Assembly: GCA_937925385.1 (NCBI GenBank)
Contig: CALEWN010000083.1
Span: 1 to 6,114, forward strand
Length of the DNA: 6,114 nt
Origin: an uncultured Senegalimassilia sp.
Lineage (GTDB): Bacteria; Actinomycetota; Coriobacteriia; Coriobacteriales; Eggerthellaceae
Reading direction: 5' to 3'
Program-made: the position numbers and the translations under genes
Shown: positions 1-6,072 of the stretch, in pieces
Layout of the letters: the number at the start of each line of letters is the position of its first letter
Numbering within the stretch: the stretch's first letter is position 1
Notes under the pieces: generated by a model
What the model saw: only the letters and a program-made list of their open reading frames with translations
Databases searched by the model: none
Told to the model about the DNA's origin: nothing

Positions 1-1329
1 CGTCGGGATTGTTCGCGGTGATGGCGGCCGCGATGTTCTTCAGCACCGTGGTCTTGCCGGCCTTCGGCGGGCTGACGATCAGACCGCGCTGGCCCTTGCC
101 GATGGGGCTGACCAGGTCGATGACGCGCGCCGTGATGGTGGAGTGACCATGCTCCATGGTCAGGCACTCATCGGGATAGACCGGCGTGAGGTCGCCGAAG
201 CGCACGCGACGGCCCAGCTCCTCGACGGGCTTGCCGTTGACGGTGGCCACCTTCTGCACGGCCGCGTACTTCTCGTTGGGACGCGCCGGGCGCGTGGTGC
301 CGGTGATCTTGTCGCCCTTGCGCAGGCCGTTGCGGCGGATGGTGGAAAGCCCCACGTAGCAATCCTGCTCGCTGGGCAGATAGCCGTTGGTGCGCAGGAA
401 ACCGTAACCGTCCTGCATGATGTCGAGGACGCCCTCGACCTCGATGAAGCCCTCGGCCTTCAAGGACGCATCGTATACGGCGTCGATGAGCTCGGCCTTC
501 TTCAAGCCCGCCACGTCGACGTCGAGCTCGGCTGCCTTCGCGCGCAGCTCGGCCACCTTGAGCTTTGCCAGGTCCTCTTTGTTGACGCTGGGGACGACCT
601 CGCGGTTGTTGTTGCGCTGGTGACGCTGGTGGCGGTCGTTGCGGTCGTTGCGGTCGTTGCCGTTCTTGCGACCGTTACGGTCGTTGCGGTCGTTGCGCTG
701 ATGGCGATCCGCGCCGGCGTTGCCGGAGTTGCGGCCCTCGGAGCGCTCGGCGCCTTCGCGGGCTTCCGACTTGCCGCGGCCCTCATGCTGCTCGGCGCGG
801 CCTTCGCGGTTGGCGCCTTGGGCGCGCACCGATTTGCGCGGCGTACGCGCGGCGCGTGCGGCGCGGCCCGGGGCCATGTCCTGGGCGGGCGCCTGCTGCT
901 CGGAACCGGCCGCCTCGGCGGGCGCCTGTGCGGCTTCGGCGGATTCGGGAGCCTGCTGCTTCTCGGACGCATCCTGCGCGGATGCCGCATGGGCGGCGAC
1001 GGGCGCGGTGGCGATCTTCTTATGCGAACGGCCCGGACGGCGCCTTGCCGGCGTGCCGGCGACGACCTCGGCGGCCTGGGCGCTTTCGGCAGCCTGCGCC
1101 TTGGGCGCGGCGGCTTCGGGTTCAACGGGGGTTTCCTTCGCCTTTTTCGCCTTCGCAGCGGAAGCGGGCTTTGCGGAGGGGGCTGCCTTTGCGACAGGGG
1201 CGGCTTCGGCCTCTTGGACGGGCGCGGCCTTCTTTCGAGGACGGCCCGGGCGGCGCTTGGGAGCAGCCGGCGCCGCTTCGGCCGCGGGGGCGCCCTCCTG
1301 CGGCGCCTCCGCTACATTCTGCTCGTCGC

Positions 1330-1333
<4 letters not shown>
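1..1333 (-). CDS. rho: Transcription termination factor Rho, N-terminal 444 residues (cut by window edge)
   Basis: Rho is the hexameric RNA-dependent ATPase that ends transcription of untranslated RNA in the cytoplasm. Reading the minus strand from the ATG at 1333 shows, in order: a long disordered Ala/Pro/Glu/Lys/Arg extension (residues 1-249); a Rho_N SAP-like helical domain (about 250-292); the cold-shock RNA-binding domain (about 296-370, with DGYGFLR and an IRRNGLRKGD segment); then the start of the ATPase domain with GQRGLIV and Walker A PPKAGKTT (422-429). The frame leaves the window open at residue 444, so Walker B, the Q-loop and R-loop are not visible; by comparison with E. coli Rho (419 residues) the full protein should be near 670. 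The start ATG overlaps the transaldolase stop as ATGA, with a GGAGAAGG stretch 10 bases upstream. The family call is secure. The extension is lineage-specific and holds two AT-hook-like patches and an Asn/Arg/Asp repeat. Confidence 0.96.
602..706 (-). repeat. 9-bp tandem repeat encoding Asn-Asp-Arg in Rho
   Basis: A degenerate 9-base unit (minus strand CGCAACGAC) recurs in frame and encodes repeated N-D-R, followed by H-Q-R triplets and an N-N-N-R end, at Rho residues 210-244. It lies at the end of the disordered extension, just before the folded Rho_N domain. Almost every third residue is Arg, so the tract is strongly polar and basic and is likely to touch RNA. Short in-frame units like this can change copy number by slippage without breaking the gene. 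Confidence 0.85.
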
Positions 1334-2016
<683 letters not shown>

Positions 2017-2023
2017 CCTTATT

Positions 2024-2030
2024 CCTCCTT
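2024..2030 (-). promoter_or_regulatory. Strong Shine-Dalgarno of transaldolase gene
   Basis: The minus strand reads AAGGAGG here, a full match to the anti-Shine-Dalgarno, seven bases before GTG at 2016. It supports the GTG start. A small inverted repeat at 2038-2051 (CGGGT, loop AACA, ACCCG) lies just upstream but does not cover the site. Confidence 0.9.
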
Positions 2031-2055
2031 ATATATACGGGTTGTTACCCGCTTT

Positions 2056-2107
2056 GCGCATAGATAGAGCGTGGAAAAGAAGCGGGAACTGATGATGGGA
2101 AGGGTTT
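2056..2107 (-). promoter_or_regulatory. C-rich, G-poor leader segment, candidate Rho-utilisation site
   Basis: On the minus strand this untranslated stretch of 52 bases holds about 21 C against 5 G, with repeated YC dinucleotides (CCC, TTCCC, CTTC, TTTTCC, CTCTATC) and little stable structure. It stands out in a genome that is otherwise rich in both G and C. A C>G bubble in an untranslated leader is the known signature of a rut site, and rho genes in several bacteria control themselves by Rho-dependent attenuation in the leader. Here the leader precedes tal-rho, so feedback by Rho on its own operon is plausible. The autoregulation itself is inferred. Confidence 0.45.
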
Positions 2108-2132
2108 CCTTCGAGAAAATAAAGCTAGCGGC

Positions 2133-2161
2133 AGGATAACGCAGGCGCAGGGTGCGCGCAA
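2133..2161 (-). promoter_or_regulatory. Candidate promoter of the tal-rho operon
   Basis: The minus strand shows TTGCGC (2161-2156), a 17-base spacer and TATCCT (2138-2133). This gives 3/6 and 4/6 matches to the sigma-70 consensus with ideal spacing. Transcription would start near 2126 and leave a leader of about 110 bases that contains the C-rich segment. The match is modest and other starts upstream are possible. Confidence 0.4.
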
Positions 2162-2224
2162 GCGCGGCGCAGCGGATAACCATTCTAAGCGCACGACCGG
2201 GCACGCCAGCGTTCGAAGCCCATC

Positions 2225-2233
2225 TGCTATCAT
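2225..2233 (+). promoter_or_regulatory. Extended -10 promoter for the 39-codon small ORF
   Basis: TGCTATCAT reads as an extended -10 element (TG, one base, then TATCAT, 5/6 to TATAAT). No good -35 is present 16-18 bases upstream, which is tolerated for extended -10 promoters. A start near 2240 would give a 5' leader of about 50 bases before the ATG at 2292. The promoter would diverge from tal-rho. Confidence 0.4.
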
Positions 2234-2275
2234 TGCCTAGCCGGCGAGGTCCAACGCGCGGGCGGCGCTTCTAAG

Positions 2276-2291
2276 AAGGAGGCGATCGCCT
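2276..2291 (+). promoter_or_regulatory. Shine-Dalgarno fused to a 12-bp palindrome
   Basis: AAGGAGG (2276-2282) lies nine bases before ATG 2292. Its last three bases are the start of a perfect palindrome, AGGCGATCGCCT (2280-2291), that ends at the start codon. As RNA it can fold into a 4-bp stem with a GATC loop that hides part of the Shine-Dalgarno; as DNA it could be an operator. The ribosome site is clear; the regulatory role is not shown. Confidence 0.6.
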
Positions 2292-2411
2292 ATGGGTATC
2301 TTTGAAGTTCTTGCAGCCACGGCACAAAGTGCAACCGTCATCACCTTTCTAGCGAAGGCGGCGAGACGGTGCAGGAAGTATATGCGCACGCGGATGGGGC
2401 AGAAGAAATAG
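2292..2411 (+). CDS. Small cationic hydrophobic peptide, 39 aa, unknown function
   Basis: The ORF starts ATG GGT ATC and ends with TAG; it encodes 39 residues. Residues 3-21 (IFEVLAATAQSATVITFLA) form a mostly hydrophobic stretch compatible with a membrane-associated or amphipathic helix. The tail (22-39) is strongly basic, with KAARRCRKYMRTR and a final QKK. I do not recognise the family. Three things argue that it is real: a full AAGGAGG nine bases upstream, an extended -10 element about 60 bases upstream, and a 10-bp hairpin that begins on the base after the stop codon. The shape resembles small membrane proteins and type I toxin peptides, but nothing here proves toxicity and no antisense partner is certain. 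It is divergent from tal-rho and appears to be a single-gene transcript. Confidence 0.6.
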   Translation: MGIFEVLAATAQSATVITFLAKAARRCRKYMRTRMGQKK

Positions 2412-2437
2412 AATAGCCGGGCTGGCACCCGGCTATT
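2412..2437. terminator. 10-bp hairpin, probable bidirectional terminator
   Basis: AATAGCCGGG (2412-2421) and CCCGGCTATT (2428-2437) are perfect inverted arms around the loop CTGGCA. The left flank is A-rich (AGAAGAAATAG), so the minus-strand transcript has a U-rich tail (ATTCTATTTCTTC) and terminates best in that direction. On the plus strand the hairpin starts directly after the small ORF stop, with the weaker tail GATTCG. It probably ends the small ORF transcript and also shields tal-rho from readthrough. Confidence 0.7.
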
Positions 2438-2584
2438 GATTCGATAACACTGCGCCGCCCGCCACTCCAAAAGTTTGACAGCCTATGGAACGGGCTTCGC
2501 CGGTGTTGACACTAGTATAACGGCGCTCATTCGTTTTTTCCAGGTTATCTATTCAACTGCCATGCCAACACGCATATCCCCTCA
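2438..2584. other. Intergenic stretch without a recognisable gene
   Basis: About 150 bases of lower GC lie between the hairpin and the inverted-repeat cluster. I see no ORF with a ribosome binding site on either strand and no tRNA fold. It holds two TTGACA copies on the plus strand (2475-2480 and 2506-2511), neither with a good -10 at 16-18 bases, and a better-spaced promoter-like pair on the minus strand. Confidence 0.6.
2514..2542 (-). promoter_or_regulatory. Candidate minus-strand promoter
   Basis: The minus strand shows TGGAAA (2542-2537, 4/6 to TTGACA), a 17-base spacer and TATACT (2519-2514, 5/6 to TATAAT). A start near 2507 would make a transcript of about 100 bases ending at the hairpin at 2437-2412 with its U-rich tail, or running on into the tal-rho leader. 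It is sequence similarity only. Confidence 0.3.
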
Positions 2585-2699
2585 TTGCGCTTAATTCGCA
2601 ACCTCATCCGAACACTTCGATTTCGTTATCGAACTCAGCCGGACATGTACGGCTGAGTCTGGGAAAGTGCCTTTCCGGAGGCGAGGGCGCAGGGCCCTC
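2585..2699 (+). ncRNA. Cluster of five inverted repeats, candidate structured leader RNA
   Basis: Five consecutive perfect inverted repeats occur in 115 bases: TTGCG/CGCAA (2585-2601), TTCGAT/ATCGAA (2616-2633), ACTCAGCCG/CGGCTGAGT (2633-2658, 8-base loop), GGAAAG/CTTTCC (2662-2676) and GAGGGC/GCCCTC (2683-2699). They end five bases before the Shine-Dalgarno region of a 21-codon ORF. CCTCC (2696-2700) and CCTTTC (2670-2675) can also pair with that Shine-Dalgarno (GAAAGGAGG, 2706-2714), so the last two hairpins compete with its sequestration. This is the layout of a translational switch. I do not recognise any known riboswitch core, and the plus strand is assumed from the downstream ORF. Confidence 0.4.
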
Positions 2700-2718
2700 C
2701 CAAGAGAAAGGAGGCGCC

Positions 2719-2784
2719 ATGGAGAGGAAGAGGCGGCAGAAGCGGTACCGCAGGCGCCGCGGCGAGGGGCTGCTGATGCCGTAG
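2719..2784 (+). CDS. Arginine-rich 21-aa small ORF, unknown function
   Basis: ATG at 2719 lies four bases after AAAGGAGG (2707-2714), a slightly short but usable spacing. The ORF ends at TAG 2782-2784. Its first 14 residues contain eight Arg and two Lys (MERKRRQKRYRRRR), followed by GEGLLMP. Such a peptide could bind nucleic acid, or act as a leader peptide whose translation is sensed through a run of Arg codons, three of them AGG. I do not recognise a family; it lacks the KKKHRKLL pattern of the small actinobacterial ribosomal protein bS22. No plus-strand gene follows in the window, so a classic attenuator upstream of a biosynthetic operon is not supported. The strong Shine-Dalgarno and structured upstream RNA are the main evidence. 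In GC-rich DNA short Arg-rich frames arise easily, so confidence is limited. Confidence 0.4.
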   Translation: MERKRRQKRYRRRRGEGLLMP

Positions 2785-2821
2785 CCCCGAACTCGGCCAG
2801 ACGCCCCGACCCGCCGAAGCG

Positions 2822-2838
2822 CGGGCCGAATCGGCCCG
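2822..2838. other. Short inverted repeat beside the terminator
   Basis: CGGGCCG (2822-2828) and CGGCCCG (2832-2838) are perfect inverted arms around AAT. It sits seven bases from the larger hairpin at 2846-2875 and is separated from it by GGAAAAC, so the two could act as a tandem stop for either strand. Confidence 0.5.
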
Positions 2839-2845
2839 GGAAAAC

Positions 2846-2875
2846 GCCGGACGGGCGCCTACGCGCCCGTCCGGC
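2846..2875 (-). terminator. 13-bp GC-rich hairpin, terminator of the SNF2-nuclease gene
   Basis: GCCGGACGGGCGC (2846-2858) and GCGCCCGTCCGGC (2863-2875) pair perfectly around a 4-base loop. It lies 64 bases past the stop of the minus-strand SNF2-nuclease gene. On that strand it is followed by GTTTTCC, a short U run, whereas the plus strand has TAACTAC. It is therefore best read as the minus-strand terminator, although so strong a stem could also stop plus-strand transcription from the 21-codon ORF. Confidence 0.75.
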
Positions 2876-2939
2876 TAACTACGAAAACGTTGTTCATGCC
2901 GCAAGTGTTCGGCTAACACCGAAAATCAACTTGGGCTTA

Positions 2940-5900
2940 TCATGCTCCGTAGCCGATTATATCTCTATCCACTTCTGCGATGCTTTCATTGGATATTTTT
3001 TCAACCGGCAATCTGTACACGCGATTTAGTCTTGGGTTAAATATACCTAGATACTTCACCTGCTGATATTCCGCATGAACCGAATGCAGTCCCATGCGCC
3101 AATACATTAGCAACTGCAACGTTTGCCGCGATGTCGGCGTATTCTTCGATACCTTGAAATCCCAAAGGGTATCAGCAGTCAAAAAGTCGCCATCGCCAGC
3201 TGAAACGATGTCGGTATAGCCTCCTTCAAACGTCAATCCATCAAGAATTTTCGGACCGTATTCACGCAGAACATCGCAGCTTCTTTTTACCATGGTTCTA
3301 ACGTTTTCTATTGTTTGCAAATCTGGGCGAATCATCTGAACCGGTTTGTACGCCCGAAAGCCCACACGGTACGCCGCGTCAAACCCCGCAAGCTGAATAG
3401 CCGACGCAACCGAATCGTCGTCAAGACCTTCAACCATGCAAATAAGGTCGTCAAACAATAAGAGCTCGCCAACGTTCGCGGCACCCTTGCTGGAAATGCT
3501 GAATGCATCATCGGCGGAAGAACCAGTCAAGTAACGAGTCAAATAATCAACAGCGGAACCCACCAAACCAGGTGCAACGTTTTCATATGGAGCCAAATCC
3601 GCAATCCCGCCATCACGCTGAACCACCTCGAATAGATCCGGGTTCAGATAGCCCCCTCTAGGTTGCGGGCACTCCTTAACTCGGTGCGTAACCGACACAC
3701 CTTTAGCGGTGTTTAGCAGCTCGGCAACTTTACGGGAAGTTCTTTCGTTGCCTGGCCTGGCAGAAGAAGCGCCCGAAGGCGCCACCGTTTCGTTAGAAAC
3801 AGGAATTTCGACAGCATCATCTTCCTCCCCATTTACACGAGTTTTGCTCGAGATCTCCTCAGGTCCCTCCCCTCGCTTGGCGTTAATTCTCTCAATTTCT
3901 TTTTCGATGATGTTGCTATACGTTTTTTCGTCAATGCAAAGGCTTTCTTTTGCTGCAACAGATTCATCGGCAAACGCGTCGAACATCCTTTGCTTCTCGT
4001 CCAAAATTTCCATAATGCGTTCGTCAACGCTATCGAGACACAGCAAGCGATGAACCATCACGTTTCTTGTTTGCCCCATACGATAAGCGCGAGATATTGC
4101 CTGGTTTTCAATCGACGGCTTGAATTGAGGCTCACATATAATTACCACGCTTGCCGATTGGATGTTCAATCCAATACCACCAGACTGAATTTGAGCCACC
4201 AACACCGCTCCTGCGGATGCTCTGTCGAACTCATCTATGATTTCCTGGCGTTGCTGAGAAGGAGTTGAGCCATTGATAGGCCCATAGCAATCTTCGTCAA
4301 ATACCCGCATGACCTTTTCGATAATGTCCAAAAAGAAGGAAAAAACTAGTACTTTTCTGCCATCTTCTTTGCTCTCCTGAACTATCTCGCGCAAGCGCTG
4401 AGCCTTCGTCGATTCGTTAACGTTTTCCATATTCCACGAGACACGCCGCGCCGCCATCATGTTTCTGCTGCGGATGATGTCTTCGTAAACCAGCTCCTCT
4501 TTCGCAGAAAGGCTGCACCAGTCTTCGCTTTCGATTAGTTCAGGCAACTCGGACAAAACATCATCTCGTTTTCTCCGGTAGTACACCGGCGCTATCAGCT
4601 CCTTGAAACGCGGAGCAGATGAAATATGAGTCATCCCAGAAATCGATTGCGCAAGATCTGGGCGCAGCAACCGAATCAGCGAAACCATTTCTTCCACGTT
4701 GTTTTCAAGCGCCGTACCTGTCATGAAAAGCAAGCGCTCGGCGTGCAGACTGAGCTTCGCCACGTTGCACGAACGACGCGCACCGGGATTTTTGACATAA
4801 TGCGCCTCATCCACCACAAGAAGGGAGAAGCGAAAACTGTCCTCCAGGTCGAAATGCTCCACAGTTTCGAACGTGGTTACCGCAACTCCGCCGTTTTTCA
4901 ACCACGTAGACAACGCCGCTTCCCGTTTCGAACCGTGGATTTTCTCTACACGAAGCCTACTTTTCGTTGCTATCTCACGACACCAATTAGCAACAACACT
5001 CGCAGGGCAAACGACAACGAAATGCGTTGCCTTCGTATTCTTGAGAGAAACCATCGTTGCGATAGCTTGGATAGTTTTGCCGAGACCCATTTCGTCACCC
5101 AGCAGAACTTTTCCCTGATGGAGCACGTATTTGACACCCCACTCCTGATAGTTCCTTAATTTAACAAGCAAGCCATCGGGATAGAAGCATTCCTTTTGAA
5201 CCTGCAAGGCCAAGTCTTCGGGCAAGCCATAACCCAAGGAATTGCCCGAACCGAGAAAGCCCGGTGCAACCTGCTCGATAGTGCTTGAAAAACCTACAGG
5301 GTCTGATGCAAACGCACGCCAAGCGTCTTCGGCAGGCATGTCGTCTACGTCATCGAGTTCTTTCAACGCAGCACGCTGGACGCTTCCATATACCCCTAAA
5401 TAGATCTTTCGCAAGGAAGCATACGCCTCTTCGGCGCGGGCCTTTTTCGCTTTCGAAGACAGCAGCCATCTAACACCAATCGCAGACGACAAATCTGATT
5501 GGGCGTATTCAATGCTGCTCAATACGCCCACCGCGTTATCACTAATAGCGCAAGCTAGGACAGTAGCCTGGCGATACATCGCCACAGAATGGATTAACAG
5601 GGTGGTTTCCCGAGTGCGATTGTCCGAGCTCAATCTAATCCGCACGCCATCCTGCACTTGCCTTGCGTATTCTGCAGCAATTCTTTTCATGTCCCGCGCA
5701 GAAGACTCGCTTATCCCGTGTATTGCTGACAAGTTCCAAACAGACGCATTACAAACATGCGCTATTGACGTATAGCCATTTTCCCTAAGGAGAGAAGTCC
5801 TCAGCCCCTTTTTGCTTTTGTTGAGGTCCTCTACGGGAAGCTCCAGCAAAGCCTTTGTCAGCTCAACACTTTTCATTGCCTCTGCCGCTTGAATAATATT

Positions 5901-6008
5901 GCGCTTGAACTCGTCCGCTTTCGTTGGCGCCCAGCGAACTTGTTCCTGAAGCTGAGCAATATCATGCAGCAAGCGTTTTGCATCGCCGGACGAAAACGAC
6001 TTCGCCAT
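2940..6008 (-). CDS. SNF2-family ATPase with N-terminal HhH and C-terminal PD-(D/E)XK (RecB/Cas4-like) nuclease
   Basis: The product is 1022 residues from the ATG at 6008. Domains in order: an N-terminal helical region with a helix-hairpin-helix-like segment (about 73-112, ending in GISESSARDMKRIAAEY); an unassigned helical region (about 115-280); a compact SNF2 ATPase core (about 284-673) with GDEMGLGKT (304-312), DEAH (400-403), TGTALENN (430-437), VLVFSFF (553-559), and motif VI as QAISRAYRMGQ (636-646); a charged low-complexity linker (about 709-788); and a nuclease-like domain (about 816-1004) with VGSAVDYL, GDGDFLTADTLWDFK (D941, D950, K952) and QLLMY (Q965, Y969). The last set matches the PD-(D/E)XK motif and QxxxY of RecB/Cas4-type nucleases. 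It probably translocates on DNA and cuts it. GGGAG five bases before the ATG decides this start over two in-frame ATGs upstream (6044, 6020). GC is clearly lower than in tal-rho, suggesting transfer. A defence or repair role is inferred; the partner genes, if any, lie outside the window. Confidence 0.9.
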   Translation of the reverse strand: MAKSFSSGDAKRLLHDIAQLQEQVRWAPTKADEFKRNIIQAAEAMKSVELTKALLELPVEDLNKSKKGLRTSLLRENGYTSIAHVCNASVWNLSAIHGISESSARDMKRIAAEYARQVQDGVRIRLSSDNRTRETTLLIHSVAMYRQATVLACAISDNAVGVLSSIEYAQSDLSSAIGVRWLLSSKAKKARAEEAYASLRKIYLGVYGSVQRAALKELDDVDDMPAEDAWRAFASDPVGFSSTIEQVAPGFLGSGNSLGYGLPEDLALQVQKECFYPDGLLVKLRNYQEWGVKYVLHQGKVLLGDEMGLGKTIQAIATMVSLKNTKATHFVVVCPASVVANWCREIATKSRLRVEKIHGSKREAALSTWLKNGGVAVTTFETVEHFDLEDSFRFSLLVVDEAHYVKNPGARRSCNVAKLSLHAERLLFMTGTALENNVEEMVSLIRLLRPDLAQSISGMTHISSAPRFKELIAPVYYRRKRDDVLSELPELIESEDWCSLSAKEELVYEDIIRSRNMMAARRVSWNMENVNESTKAQRLREIVQESKEDGRKVLVFSFFLDIIEKVMRVFDEDCYGPINGSTPSQQRQEIIDEFDRASAGAVLVAQIQSGGIGLNIQSASVVIICEPQFKPSIENQAISRAYRMGQTRNVMVHRLLCLDSVDERIMEILDEKQRMFDAFADESVAAKESLCIDEKTYSNIIEKEIERINAKRGEGPEEISSKTRVNGEEDDAVEIPVSNETVAPSGASSARPGNERTSRKVAELLNTAKGVSVTHRVKECPQPRGGYLNPDLFEVVQRDGGIADLAPYENVAPGLVGSAVDYLTRYLTGSSADDAFSISSKGAANVGELLLFDDLICMVEGLDDDSVASAIQLAGFDAAYRVGFRAYKPVQMIRPDLQTIENVRTMVKRSCDVLREYGPKILDGLTFEGGYTDIVSAGDGDFLTADTLWDFKVSKNTPTSRQTLQLLMYWRMGLHSVHAEYQQVKYLGIFNPRLNRVYRLPVEKISNESIAEVDRDIIGYGA

Positions 6009-6013
6009 ATGGA

Positions 6014-6018
6014 CTCCC
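6014..6018 (-). promoter_or_regulatory. Shine-Dalgarno that sets the SNF2-nuclease start
   Basis: The minus strand reads GGGAG, five bases before ATG 6008. The two upstream in-frame ATGs (6020 and 6044) have no purine-rich site at a usable distance, and the extra residues they would add (MPCCSLRLMGVH) show no domain character. Confidence 0.7.
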
Positions 6019-6066
6019 ATCAAACGCAACGAACAGCATGGCATTTATAATTCGCGAACTTGTTTG

Positions 6067-6072
6067 ATTATA
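6067..6072 (-). promoter_or_regulatory. Perfect -10 hexamer upstream of the SNF2-nuclease gene
   Basis: The minus strand reads TATAAT here. A start near 6060 would give a leader of about 50 bases to the ATG at 6008. The -35 region is poor (CGAAGA at 17 bases), so it may be weak or need an activator. An 8-bp palindrome TTCGCGAA (6051-6058) lies just downstream of the predicted start point. Confidence 0.5.

Noticed and set aside
502..1125. Minus-strand 207-codon Pro/Arg-rich frame
   Set aside because: Out-of-frame reading of the low-complexity rho extension; the Rho frame itself is coding.
2281..2290. GCGATCGC as a cyanobacterial HIP1 repeat
   Set aside because: It occurs once in this setting and the genes are not cyanobacterial.
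2019..2470. Minus-strand frames of 61, 62 and 77 codons upstream of tal
   Set aside because: No good Shine-Dalgarno and no protein character; one covers the hairpin and the opposite small ORF, and the others cover the tal leader and promoter.
2475..2521. Two TTGACA hexamers and TATAAC as a plus-strand promoter
   Set aside because: Spacings between the boxes are 4 and 35 bases, not 16-18, so no standard sigma-70 promoter is formed.
2667..3029. Plus-strand frame of 120 codons
   Set aside because: It runs through the 13-bp terminator hairpin and into the SNF2 3' end in antisense; its start lacks a ribosome site, unlike the short frame at 2719.
3709..5775. Several plus-strand frames inside the SNF2-nuclease gene
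   Set aside because: All are antisense to a gene with intact motifs through its full length; none has a recognisable domain.
6009..6044. Longer SNF2-nuclease start at 6044 or 6020
   Set aside because: No Shine-Dalgarno at the right distance; ATG 6008 has GGGAG five bases upstream.
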